Source: CAWAMR01 sp963783095 (GTDB taxonomy: Bacteria > Planctomycetota > Planctomycetia > Gemmatales > Gemmataceae). Taken from it: DNA of 64,000 bases. Position 1 is the stretch's first letter. The number at the start of each line of letters is the position of its first letter. The notes under the pieces were generated by a model that made no database searches, was not told where the DNA came from, and saw only the letters and a list, made by a program, of their open reading frames with translations. The stretch covers positions 62,001-126,000 of the forward strand of contig CAWAMR010000007.1 of assembly GCA_963783095.1 (NCBI GenBank), given 5' to 3'. Below, piece by piece: positions 19,599-28,514 of the stretch. The translations under genes were made by a program, and so were the position numbers.

Positions 19599-19805
19599 TT
19601 ACTGCTCGGCTCGGTCTTCGAGCTCGTTTTCTTCAACCGATCGATTTCCGTATCGCCCAGGTCTGACAAACCATTTCACCAGGTAAGCCAATCCGAAGAT
19701 AGCCGCAGTGATAAGGACAAGGGCGATGCAAGCGAACCCGAGGATGTACAAATAAGCCCCTCGGGCAAAATTAGATCCTTCCGAGGCTGCGAGAAAAGCG
19801 TACAA
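19599..19805 (-). CDS. Small single-pass membrane protein
   Basis: The 68-residue frame contains one strong transmembrane segment (YILGFACIALVLITAAIFGLAY) and a charged C-terminal tail (RYGNRSVEENELEDRAEQ). The start would be TTG at 19805, with GGAAGG about nine bases upstream. It is 19 bases ahead of the exported protein gene on the same strand. I believe it is real because of the spacing, ribosome site and membrane segment, but no family is recognised. Confidence 0.5.
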   Translation of the reverse strand: MYAFLAASEGSNFARGAYLYILGFACIALVLITAAIFGLAYLVKWFVRPGRYGNRSVEENELEDRAEQ

Positions 19806-19840
19806 CTCTATCTTCCTTCCCCCTCTTTCAAGGGTTTGAA

Positions 19841-20763
19841 TTACCCGTTTTCCAAAGTCCGACGGATATAATCCCGTACCCCCACCGTATCGACGGTCAT
19901 AGCGAGTCGAACATTGGGCGGGCCGGCGGGACTGGGTCGATTATCGACGACCAACATGCCGCGCGTCAATTCGCCGCGCAACTCGACATCGACATAGACC
20001 GCCTGCGTCTGGACCGCACCGTCCAGGGCGATATCCGCTATACCCAGAACATCCTTCAAGTGAAAGCCCTCAATTCCGTAGAGGTTTGAGCTGGCGCGAA
20101 TTCCGAAGGGAACAATTTGCCGGAGGAATCGACACGTGAGCGAATCGGGGGCCGGCAGTTCGAGCAAGTCCGTTGGCGAAAAAACCAATTTGCGCGTGAC
20201 ATCGAGGGGAATGAGTCGAATCGGCGTGCCGCAGTGCAACACCCGGCGCTGCGGCGGGATCGCAGAAGAAGTGAAATTCCGCCGTTGCCGTGGCGTTGCC
20301 AGGCTCTGTGCCAGGTTCCGCCCATCATCGTGATGCTTTCGAGCAATTTGGGCAATTCGGGATCGCGATCGAACGCCCGCGCAAGTACCGTTGCAGGCCC
20401 CAGTACGATGACCGTAAGTTCTTTGGGATAGGTGTGCGCCAACTCGACCAGGAGTTTGTCCCCTGGTGTCGGCTGATGCAGACTGATTGCGGGAAAGGAG
20501 ACTCCGCCCAGGCCGCCCGGACCATGCAGTTTCGTGCCGTCGATCTCGTACTCTACCGGGAGCGCAGCGCCAATTCGCGGCCAGCGCGGGCAATCGATCT
20601 GATTGATGAGCGTGTGGACGTTCTGCGTTGCATGTTCCGCATCGACATTGCCCGCACAAGCGATTAGGCCCAGGACATCGATATTGGGATCGCGCAGCGC
20701 CAAAGCGATGGCAAACGCCGTATCGATTCCGGGATCGGCGATGATAACAACCTTCTGGCTCAT
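19841..20763 (-). CDS. Inosine/uridine-preferring nucleoside hydrolase-like (two frameshifts)
   Basis: The protein follows the IUNH fold: N-terminal metal loop VVIIADPGIDTAFAIALAL, then AGNVDAEHATQNV, LTVIVLGPATVLARAF and SITMMGGTWH. Near 20290 and 20250 two indels break the frame; the best reconstruction is EPGNATATAEFHFFCDP, then RVLHCGTPIRLIPLDVT, and the C terminus to 19841. The first loop usually reads DPGxDD; here the second Asp is Thr, which would remove a calcium ligand. The start at 20763 has AAGGA upstream. The enzyme would release a base from nucleosides, if active. Confidence 0.75.
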
Positions 20764-20847
20764 AGTATTCCTTCGCATTGAGAGCCTGTCCGGTCCTCAA
20801 ATGTATACCTCACGCGGAGCTTGAGGTGTAAATTTGGGATTCAAGGC

Positions 20848-21906
20848 TCATTTCGTCGTGAGGTCATTGACCGCGCGTAATTGCTCCAGGATATGTAGTG
20901 TGCGCCCCGTATCAATTGCCGTTTCAGCCTGCTGAATACCTTCCGGCAATGTTCGGGCCTTCTCAGCGCTCAATAGCGCTGCCGCCGCGTTGGCAAGAAC
21001 GATCCGCCGACCTGGTCCCGCCTGGCCGCTCAGTATGGCCTCAATGATTCGAGCACTTTCTTCGGGACCATCTGCTTGCAACTCTTCCAGCCGAACGGGC
21101 TTGACTCCAAAATCATCGACCGTCCATTCCAGCGCTTCCACCTTCGAGCCTACTATGCGCCGAACCATGGTAGGTGCTGAAAGGCTGACTTCGTCCAGTC
21201 CGTCCCGGCCGCAAACCAGAAATGCTTGTCGCAGTCCTAATTGTGCCACAGCGCCCGCTAGCGGGTCAAGCAATTCCGCTTTGCCTACTCCCAGCAACTG
21301 GTATGCCGCCGCTCCAGGATTGAGTAAAGGTCCGAGCAAATTGAAAATCGTGCGGAAACCCAATTTTTTTCGCAGCGGGCCGACTTTTGCCAGAGCCGGA
21401 TGAAAATGCGGAGCAAAACAGAAAGCGAATCCAAATCGTTCCAGACACGCTTGCGCCCAGGCCGGCCCGGCCTCGATGGGGACTCCGAGAGCTGACAATA
21501 CATCAGCGCTGCCGCTTCGACTCGATACCGATCGGTTACCGTGTTTGACCACCGCACAACCCGCTGCTGCAACCACCAGCGCCACCGCCGTACTGATGTT
21601 GAACGTGTCGCTGCCGTCGCCGCCCGTGCCGCAAGTATCGAGTACCGCAGCCCCGATTGGACGCAGAGCGATCATCCTCTCGCGCAGTGCATCTGCCGCT
21701 GCGGCGATTTCCGTTGCCGATTCCCCCTTCATTCGCAGCGCAGTCAACCAGGCCGCGGCCTCGGATTCGTCGAACATTCCTTCGGTCAAAATCCCGACGA
21801 TATGCCGGATCTGAGCGGCGTCGAGATCGCGTCGATCCAGCAACAAAGGCAATGTCTCGGCAAACCAGGGTGTACGAACGGAAGTCACGATGAAATCACC
21901 TGCCAT
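20848..21906 (-). CDS. trpD: Anthranilate phosphoribosyltransferase
   Basis: TrpD joins anthranilate to PRPP in tryptophan synthesis. The PRPP-binding loop LDTCGTGGDGSDTFNIST lies near residue 90, then KHGNRSVSSRSGSADVLSALG and the FAPHFHPALAKVGPLRKKLGFRTIFNLLGPLLNP segment. Length from the ATG at 21906 is 352 residues, normal for TrpD; a TTG at 21960 in frame is also open. No ribosome site is clear for either. No other trp gene is adjacent, so it is isolated from an operon here. Confidence 0.9.
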   Translation of the reverse strand: MAGDFIVTSVRTPWFAETLPLLLDRRDLDAAQIRHIVGILTEGMFDESEAAAWLTALRMKGESATEIAAAADALRERMIALRPIGAAVLDTCGTGGDGSDTFNISTAVALVVAAAGCAVVKHGNRSVSSRSGSADVLSALGVPIEAGPAWAQACLERFGFAFCFAPHFHPALAKVGPLRKKLGFRTIFNLLGPLLNPGAAAYQLLGVGKAELLDPLAGAVAQLGLRQAFLVCGRDGLDEVSLSAPTMVRRIVGSKVEALEWTVDDFGVKPVRLEELQADGPEESARIIEAILSGQAGPGRRIVLANAAAALLSAEKARTLPEGIQQAETAIDTGRTLHILEQLRAVNDLTTK

Positions 21907-22050
21907 CAGGAATTGGGAAAGATCTTGCACAATTTTCTGAGCATACTGGATTTTTTTCAATTTGTGTTGATTTTCCTCTTTTTTTGTGTACGGATGTCAG
22001 ATATACTCATTTATATTAAGAGATTTTATTCCATTTGTAAGGAGAAACAC

Positions 22051-22671
22051 ATGGGACGTAAAGGAAGTGAAGCCGGGGATATGCTGACCGATAAGCAGCG
22101 ACAGATTTTCGAGTATATTGTGCGCGAGATTGAGCAGCGCGGCTATCCGCCCTCCATCCGCGACATTGGCGATGCTTTCGAAATCAAGTCGCCCAACGGG
22201 GTCATGTGCCATCTGAAGGCGCTGGAGAAAAAAGGGCTTATCAAGCGCGAAGGCAAGCACGCCCGCGCCATTCAGATCGCGGGAATTCGATCCGGCGGGG
22301 CGAGCCTGCCGCTGCTGGGTCTGGTCGCCGCCGGCCCTGCTCTCGAAGCGATGCCCCAGGATGAGCGAGTCGATCTCGGCGAACTTCTCGGCGGCAAGGA
22401 ACATTACGCCTTGCAGGTTCGCGGACAGTCGATGATCGACGATCACATTGCCGATGGCGACCTCGTCATCATTCGCAGACAAGAAACGGCGGAAAATGGC
22501 GAGCGCGTGGTGGCGATGGTCGAGCGTGAAGTGACTTTGAAGCGCTTCTACAAGAAGAAGGACAACATCCGCCTGGAGCCTTGCAACAGTTCCGTCGCGC
22601 CGATCGTCGTTGACCCTGGGAAGGACATCAAGATCCTCGGCGTCCTGGTCGGGGTCGTGCGCAAGGTGTGA
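22051..22671 (+). CDS. lexA: LexA SOS repressor
   Basis: The 206-residue protein has the LexA layout. A winged-helix DNA-binding domain spans residues 12-66 (LTDKQRQIFEYIVREIEQRGYPPSIRDIG). The self-cleavage site is A94-G95 (LVAAGPA), and the catalytic dyad is S127 in GQSM and K164 in TLKRF. AAGGAG lies six bases before the ATG, and the upstream frame overlapping trpD is spurious. It is divergent from trpD, so the ~140-base gap should hold its autoregulated promoter. I could not identify the LexA box with confidence. Confidence 0.93.
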   Translation: MGRKGSEAGDMLTDKQRQIFEYIVREIEQRGYPPSIRDIGDAFEIKSPNGVMCHLKALEKKGLIKREGKHARAIQIAGIRSGGASLPLLGLVAAGPALEAMPQDERVDLGELLGGKEHYALQVRGQSMIDDHIADGDLVIIRRQETAENGERVVAMVEREVTLKRFYKKKDNIRLEPCNSSVAPIVVDPGKDIKILGVLVGVVRKV

Positions 22672-22688
22672 GCGAAGCATTGGTTGAA

Positions 22689-23579
22689 TTACAATTGTCC
22701 TTTTCCAAGAACGATCAAAACTGCGCCAGCCACCATTACCGCTGAGGCAATGAGCCGGCGCACAAAGTGACGCTCCTGGAAAACCTGCCACCCGAGTATC
22801 ACCGCGATAATCGTGGAGGTTTGAAACAGAGCCAGCGCGGGGCCGACCTGGAAGCCCTGGAAGGTGTAGATCGTGGAAAGCTGCATTAGCCCTGTCGTCA
22901 CGAAGAGCATGAAATAGGTCGATCGGTTACCCCAAAAAATCGAGTGTTCCATCCCAAACATTCGTCTGTTGAATATCAGGGCCATCGCTAGAACGGAAAC
23001 AGCAAACCCAAACACCGCCCAGAACGCAAACGTCATCAATGGAGTCGAGACCAAAAGAGCCTTTTTCAAAACCACCGCTTCCAGTGCCGAGAGAATCAGT
23101 GCAGCGAATCGATACTGAATGCCGCGGTCGCTGAAAAAGCGCACGAAGAGGTTTCTGCCTGCTTGCGTTGGATCCTTTTCCAGGAGGAAATAACTCCCCA
23201 CAACGATCGAAGCGATACCGATCAACGCCATCGGGCTGGGAAACTCACCTAACCAGATCATTCCGGGAACCAGACTGACGACCGGCTTGTAGGAATTGAT
23301 GGGGCCGAGCACCGACAAGTCGGATCGTTTCACCGCCTGAACGATCAGCACATTGCCGCCGATGGTCAGGAAAGTGCAGATCGACATGTAGCCCAAAAAC
23401 TCGTCCGAGATTACCCCTGGATCGAAGAAAAAGATGGGCACGCATGCCAGCGCAAGCAACCCGTGGGTTGCCCCTATAATGAAAAGCGGATCCGCTGCCT
23501 TGCGGGTCAGCAGTTTTTGAAAAACATTGGAGAAGGGGTTGGCAACGATTCGCACCAGGATGCACATCCATAGAATCAT
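22689..23579 (-). CDS. EamA/DMT-superfamily transporter
   Basis: The 296-residue protein has about ten hydrophobic helices in two EamA repeats (ILWMCILVRIVANPFSNVF at the start, LQLSTIYTFQGFQVGPALALF and a final VMVAGAVLIVLG). Such proteins carry small metabolites, drugs or amino acids across the inner membrane. ATG 23579 has GAGG six bases upstream; the longer upstream frame overlaps the divergent esterase leader. It converges with lexA. The substrate is unknown. Confidence 0.8.
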   Translation of the reverse strand: MILWMCILVRIVANPFSNVFQKLLTRKAADPLFIIGATHGLLALACVPIFFFDPGVISDEFLGYMSICTFLTIGGNVLIVQAVKRSDLSVLGPINSYKPVVSLVPGMIWLGEFPSPMALIGIASIVVGSYFLLEKDPTQAGRNLFVRFFSDRGIQYRFAALILSALEAVVLKKALLVSTPLMTFAFWAVFGFAVSVLAMALIFNRRMFGMEHSIFWGNRSTYFMLFVTTGLMQLSTIYTFQGFQVGPALALFQTSTIIAVILGWQVFQERHFVRRLIASAVMVAGAVLIVLGKGQL

Positions 23580-23674
23580 TCGAAGCCTCGAATCGTCCAA
23601 ATGAATAGTCGGTATCCCACCCCGAAAGTCTATTCGATTCGCTCTCCACCCGATCCGTTCAGGAGATTTTCCGC

Positions 23675-24578
23675 ATGTGTCCTCTTCGACGACGTTCTTT
23701 GGTCCTCTTGCTTTTTTCCATCCTCGGCTTGCTCGCAACTGCCGGCGCTTCTCAGGCTCAGAAGACGCCGATGGTTCCCGACGATGTCATTTTCGAGACT
23801 GGCATTCGAATATACCAATCCCGACAATCAGCATCTTCAACTCAACATGGCCAGGCCCAAAAAGGGAGATGGTCCTTTCCCCGCGATCATCTGTATCCAC
23901 GGCGGTGGGTTTCGCGCCGGCAGCCGGGAGGGATACAACAACCTCTGCATCAAGCTGGCACAACATGGCTACGTTGCCATGACCGTAAGCTATCGGCTGG
24001 CCCCGAAATATCCCTTTCCCGCGGCGATTCACGACACGAAGGCGGCGGTGCGCTGGGCGCGGGCTAACGCGAGCAAGTATCACATCGACCCCGACCGGAT
24101 CGGAGTAACGGGCGGCTCCGCGGGTGGGCATCTGGTGCAATTCCTGGGAGTCACAGCCGATGTGAAAGAGTTTGAAGGGGATGGCGGCAACGCCGACAAA
24201 TCGAGCAAAGTATCGTGCGTCGTCAACTTTTACGGCCCCAGCGATTTCACCAAATCCTATGGAAAGAGCGTGGATGCCGCCGAGGTCTTGCCGTTATTCC
24301 TGGGCGGGAATCTGGAGAAAGCTCGTGCCCGGCATCTTCGAGCCAGCCCACTTTATTGGGTGACGCCCAATGCCGCACCGACGCTATGTATTCACGGTAC
24401 CGAAGATAAATATGTTGCTCACGAACAGGCGGTGTGGATCGTGGACAAGCTCAAAGCGGCCGGGGTCGAGGCGGAATTGTTGACGCTTGAAGGAGCAGGA
24501 CACGGCTTCAGAGGTAAGGATGCAGAAACTGCCGAGAAAGCGATGATTACGTTCTTCGATAAGCATTTCAAGAAGTGA
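23675..24578 (+). CDS. Exported alpha/beta-hydrolase esterase (frameshifted near 23805)
   Basis: After a signal peptide (RRRSLVLLLFSILGLLATAG; ATG 23675 with AGGAG upstream) the frame shifts near 23805, where one extra base separates VPDDVIFETGI from EYTNPDNQHLQL. The body is a hormone-sensitive-lipase-like esterase: oxyanion motif HGGGF, nucleophile GGSAGGH, Asp in GTEDKYVAHE and His in GAGHGF. It would hydrolyse carboxyl esters, possibly acetylated sugars, in the periplasm. It is divergent from the EamA gene. Confidence 0.85.
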
Positions 24579-24688
24579 TCGGGAATAGTGGACAGTGGTC
24601 AGTGAACAGTGGTCAGAAAATGCAAAGACATAAAAGCCTTTGCGTATTCGGTATTTGCTGAAAACTGAAAACTGAAAACTGGTTTGTG

Positions 24689-24829
24689 CTAACAAACTCT
24701 AAGTTTCCGGAGCATGACTCGGGCGCGGCGTTTGGCCTGTCGAGTTTTATTTTCTTTCTGGCGTTGCTCTTGTTTCCATTTTTGAACTGCCGACACGAAG
24801 CGGGAAGCTTCAGGCTCGCCGTATAACAC
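24689..24829 (-). CDS. Candidate small basic protein (46 residues)
   Basis: A frame too short for ordinary gene calling runs from GTG 24829 to TAG at 24689. It has AGAGG six bases before the GTG. The product starts MLYGEPEASRFVSAVQKWKQ and ends in a strongly basic helix (RQAKRRARVMLRKLRVC). The composition suggests nucleic-acid binding. No homologue is known to me, and the frame may be chance; the ribosome site and the charge pattern are the only support. Confidence 0.35.
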   Translation of the reverse strand: MLYGEPEASRFVSAVQKWKQEQRQKENKTRQAKRRARVMLRKLRVC

Positions 24830-25211
24830 GCCCGTCCTCTTTCTTCAACGTGCTGGGGTGGGGATGATCCACTTCCAAAATCGTTCTCAGGTGGGCCGAA
24901 GCGATTTGGAAGACCGTTTCTTTTGCTATAGCATCATCGTCCGCAAGGTGCAACAGAGTCAAGAAGATTCCTGGAGTTGGCTGCTTTGCGGACTCAATTC
25001 CTCATCTCACAACCAAATCTTCCTTGACCGAAATTCTGAAATTTTCTCCTTTCATTCGGCAGTGAAATCGAGTAAATATAAGGGAGTGAGTCCCACCAAC
25101 GCCGGTTGATTCTCTCTCCACGCACCAAGCCGGCCCATACCTTCCGCAAGGAAGATTGTTCCCACCTGCTGGAAACGCGAAACACGTTCAAATTCAAGAG
25201 AGAGCACCACA
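24830..25211. other. Intergenic stretch upstream of the second DUF1501 gene
   Basis: No credible gene, RNA or strong repeat is visible. The 3' part presumably carries the promoter of the DUF1501 gene. Short direct repeats (AGTGGTCAG, GAAAACT) lie just before it at 24595-24685, next to the esterase stop. Confidence 0.4.
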
Positions 25212-26584
25212 ATGTTGACGATTTTCGGAAAACCGAGCCGTACTGGCGGATTTTGCGATGGAGTTTCCCGGCGCGACTTCATGACCATTGGCGGAGCCAT
25301 CGTTGGAAGTTCGTTGGCCTTGCCCAACATCCTCGCCGCCGAGGCTCAATCGGGTGTTCATTCGAGCCACAAAGCGATCATCAACATTTACCTTCCCGGC
25401 GGCCCACCGCACCAGGACATGTGGGATCTGAAGCCGGATGCTCCCTCCGGGATTCGCGGCGAGTTCAATCCCATCAAGACCAATGTCCCAGGCATCGATA
25501 TCTGCGAACACTTTCCGCGCATGGCCAAGATGATGGATAAGTTCACTGTTATTCGATCGATTTCGGGTGCCAGCGGCGATCACGATGCCTTCCAGTGCAT
25601 GACCGGACACAAGCGCGACCCGCGCAAACAAGGCTACTGGCCCGCTCTGGGAGCCTGGGTATCGAAAATTCAGGGCCCGGTAAACCCGGCGATTCCACCT
25701 CACCTGACGCTGATGTATCGAACCGGCGAAGCCCGCTGGGGTTATCCGGGTGATGGCGGATTCATCGGCATGGCGCACGCTCCGTTTCGTTTGGTGGGCG
25801 GCAAGGAAAACAATCTCAAATCCGAGTCGATGGTTCTCCAGGGGATCACTCTCGATCGTCTCCAGGATCGCGTCGGCTTGAGCAAGGCATTCGATACACT
25901 GGATCGCCGGGTCGATCAACAAGGGGCGATGGATGGCATCGATGCTTTTGGCCAGCAGGCGATGGGGATATTGACTTCATCTCGACTGAAGGATGCACTC
26001 GATCTCACGAAAGAACGGCCGGAGATTCTGGCACGATATGGTGTCGATGACGCGGGTTTCGAGCGCGACGGCGCTCGCGCATGGTCCGCAACTTTTGTCT
26101 GGCGCGCCGATTGGTAGAGGCTGGGGCACGCGTGGTGACGATGAACTTCTCTCGTTGGGACTGGCACGGTCCAGACGGCAAGAATTTTGTCCAGGGTCGC
26201 AAAGACATGCCGCTGTTGGACCGGGCCGTTACCGCGCTGGTGACCGATCTTCACGAACGCGGCCTGAACGAAGATGTATCGATAGTAGTCTGGGGTGAAT
26301 TCGGACGTACGCCGCGCATCAACAAGGACGCGAGCCGGGATCACTGGCCGCAGGTCAGTTGCGCCCTCATGGCGGGCGGCGGCATGAAGATGGGGCAAGT
26401 AATCGGTGCCACCAACCGTCTTGGCGAATACGCAACGAAACGCCCGGTGACGCATCAAGAAGTCTTTGCGACACTCTATTCCCGACTTGGCATCGATCTG
26501 AGCCGGGCAACCGTTCTCGATCCTTCGGGCCGTCCGCAATTCCTTGTCGAAGACGGGGCAGTGCCGATTAAAGAATTGATGTGA
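25212..26584 (+). CDS. DUF1501 exported protein (frameshifted near 26079)
   Basis: Another DUF1501 member with a twin-arginine signal (CDGVSRRDFMTIGGAIVGSS) and the family motif IINIYLPGGPPHQDMWDLKP. At about 26079 a two-base insertion in a CGCGC run breaks the frame; MVRNFCLARRLVEAGARVVT, MNFSRWDWHG, VVWGEFGRTPRINK and DHWPQVSCALMAGGGMKMG continue to 26584. The joined protein is ~457 residues. The insertion sequence and its palindromic target follow immediately. Confidence 0.85.
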
Positions 26585-26621
26585 CATTTTTTTAATCTAA
26601 CCACAGAGTCACAGAGACCAC

Positions 26622-28354
26622 GGGTGGAATCTCTCTGGTGCGCCTGATTATGCCGCCCGTTTTGCGATCTTTTGGCCTGCACCTGCTTTACCCCCCATTA
26701 TACGAGGTTGTTCTGTCGTTATCTGCGGCTGCTTACGAGCCTTCAGCACTCGTGCGTACGCCGCTCCCCAAACACCGCTGAGTTGCAGAACTCGGAACAC
26801 CAAAATCGTTTGCGCCCTGCTTTTTTCCAGCGCATGCCACTGAGCTTCAGACGCTGCGTGTAAACCGTCTTGCACGCCGCTTCTGTCACCCCGCTGCCCC
26901 GAGGCATTCCCAAACGTTTGTACTCGTCATAGCACATGTACTTCATCCGCTTGCGCAAGTATCGGTAGGCCTTCTGGAACGCCTCTCGTTTCTTCGCCGA
27001 AAGACCGACCTGATCCCGCAACGCCGCCGCCGAGTGTAGCACTCGATTCACGCCACGCGGTTTGCGAAGCATCCATCTCAGCATCTTCCACGCCCAACTC
27101 TTGCCGCGTTTGTTACTACCGAAGAGCAACTCCGCCATCTGCCAGACGCGTTGACTGGCGTGGTAATAATCGACGACGCGCAGCCACTGAAGCGCTGCGC
27201 CCGTTCGGGGATGGACCATCTGGGCCAGCACTTTTTGGTAGTAACCGGCTTCGCCGTGGCCGGCATCGGTGACATAGCACAGTCGGGGTAACGACTGATC
27301 CCAACGACGCAAGATGTCTTGGAGCAAGCGCGTCAACGCCGCACTCATCGTCTCTTGACCCAACTCGGGTACGTAAGCCAGGTAGACCGTGCCCAAGCGT
27401 TTGCCACGCCGGTCCAAGACACTGACCGTGCCGGTGGTGGCCACTTCAAAGCAGCAACATTTTTTATAACGCAATCCCAGGGTGACCCCATCGCGTCCGA
27501 CACACAACACCGGTTTATGTCGGCCTCGTGATAGTTCCGCCTGTCGAAGCCACTGAAGGACTTGCTCGACTTGAGCATCGTGTTGCTGGGGTGCCAACTC
27601 GGCCGCCATGGCGTTGCTGAAGAGTCGCAACTTCTTGACTCCCCAACCCACCGCGCACTCCTGCCGCAATCGCTGCAAAACCCGTTTCTGGGTCGCCCCG
27701 GCTTCGCCGAGCAACTCGGAAACACGCTCGCTTAATGCCGGGCTGGTTCCCTGAACGAGCCCCAAGGCTAATGCCAACGGAAAGATCGAGGGCTCTCCGC
27801 CCTTGACCTTATCGCGGTAGCCGACACGCCAAAGCTGGATTTGCCCGAAGAGAGTCCAGGCGTTCTGCGACGTCTTGCGGTTGAGCCGAGTGTAGGAATC
27901 ACCCTCAAACTGTGCATGCTTGGGTAGTTCATCCACGGCAGCAGGCTCTCGATGATTGTAAACGCACTGAACCAACTGTCGGCCGGCTTCACGAAGATGC
28001 TTCTGAAGTTCTCGCTCAAACGTCTGAGTGCCCGATGGCGTGACGGGCTGCGTGAGGAACTCTGCGAGGAACTTCCGTAGGTCTTGAGCGATCAGATCCA
28101 GGACATCATCGAGATCGGGTGTGCGGTCTTTCTCCTCGTCGAGATCATCCGGCAACTTGGGAGTTGCAGTTGCCAAACTCAGAAGCAGATAGATAGAGTA
28201 GTTCATGCGGCGTTCCTTCGCACGTGTTGTTCTGATAAACACTACGAGACGAGGAACGCCGCATTTTTTCAAGATCAAAAGGGACTCAAGGGGTTATTCA
28301 GCGCTGGATGCTCGAAAAACCCGAGACTTTTAGCGCACCAGAGAGATTCCACCC
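26622..28354 (-). mobile_element. ISKra4-family insertion sequence, complete
   Basis: The 1733-base element has perfect 22-base terminal inverted repeats (26622-26643 and 28333-28354, outer end GGGTGGAATC). It is flanked by the 8-base direct duplication GAGACCAC (26614-26621 and 28355-28362). It carries one transposase gene without any frame break. Perfect ends, an exact target duplication and an intact gene point to a recent insertion. Confidence 0.88.
26743..28206 (-). CDS. ISKra4-type transposase
   Basis: The 487-residue protein fits ISKra4-type DDE transposases. The catalytic regions are plausible at VLCVGRDGVTLGLR, RLCYVTDAGHGEAGYY and the C-terminal GMPRGSGVTEAACKTVYTQRLKLSGMRW, where the Glu lies after GSGV. 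The ATG at 28206 is preceded by GAAGGA seven bases upstream; an upstream in-frame extension crosses the element end region. It is the only gene of the element. The lack of any indel contrasts with its neighbours. Confidence 0.88.
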   Translation of the reverse strand: MNYSIYLLLSLATATPKLPDDLDEEKDRTPDLDDVLDLIAQDLRKFLAEFLTQPVTPSGTQTFERELQKHLREAGRQLVQCVYNHREPAAVDELPKHAQFEGDSYTRLNRKTSQNAWTLFGQIQLWRVGYRDKVKGGEPSIFPLALALGLVQGTSPALSERVSELLGEAGATQKRVLQRLRQECAVGWGVKKLRLFSNAMAAELAPQQHDAQVEQVLQWLRQAELSRGRHKPVLCVGRDGVTLGLRYKKCCCFEVATTGTVSVLDRRGKRLGTVYLAYVPELGQETMSAALTRLLQDILRRWDQSLPRLCYVTDAGHGEAGYYQKVLAQMVHPRTGAALQWLRVVDYYHASQRVWQMAELLFGSNKRGKSWAWKMLRWMLRKPRGVNRVLHSAAALRDQVGLSAKKREAFQKAYRYLRKRMKYMCYDEYKRLGMPRGSGVTEAACKTVYTQRLKLSGMRWKKAGRKRFWCSEFCNSAVFGERRTHEC

Positions 28355-28514
28355 GAGACCACAGAGAAGACAAAATATAAATGCAAAACTGCCACAGACG
28401 AACACGGATCAACACCGATAAGAGCATTTTGAATTTATCCGTGTTTATTTGTGGCTGATTTGCATTTGTCTTTTGTCTTCTCTGTGGTCTCTGTGACTCT
28501 GTGGTTAGAACGTC

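Larger units (their letters stand above)
26597..28508. repeat. Palindromic repeat (family B) interrupted by the insertion sequence
   Basis: The left arm (26597-26621 plus 28363-28375) and the right arm (28471-28508) form a perfect 38-base inverted repeat once the insertion sequence and one target duplication are removed (arm begins CTAACCACAGAGTCACAGAG). A relative with altered stem bases is at 56951-57068. The arms end next to the stop codons of the DUF1501 gene and the PVC cytochrome gene, which converge here. Confidence 0.75.

Noticed and set aside
21541..22050. N-terminal extension of LexA overlapping trpD
   Set aside because: It is antisense to trpD, has no LexA similarity, and a strong ribosome site precedes ATG 22051.
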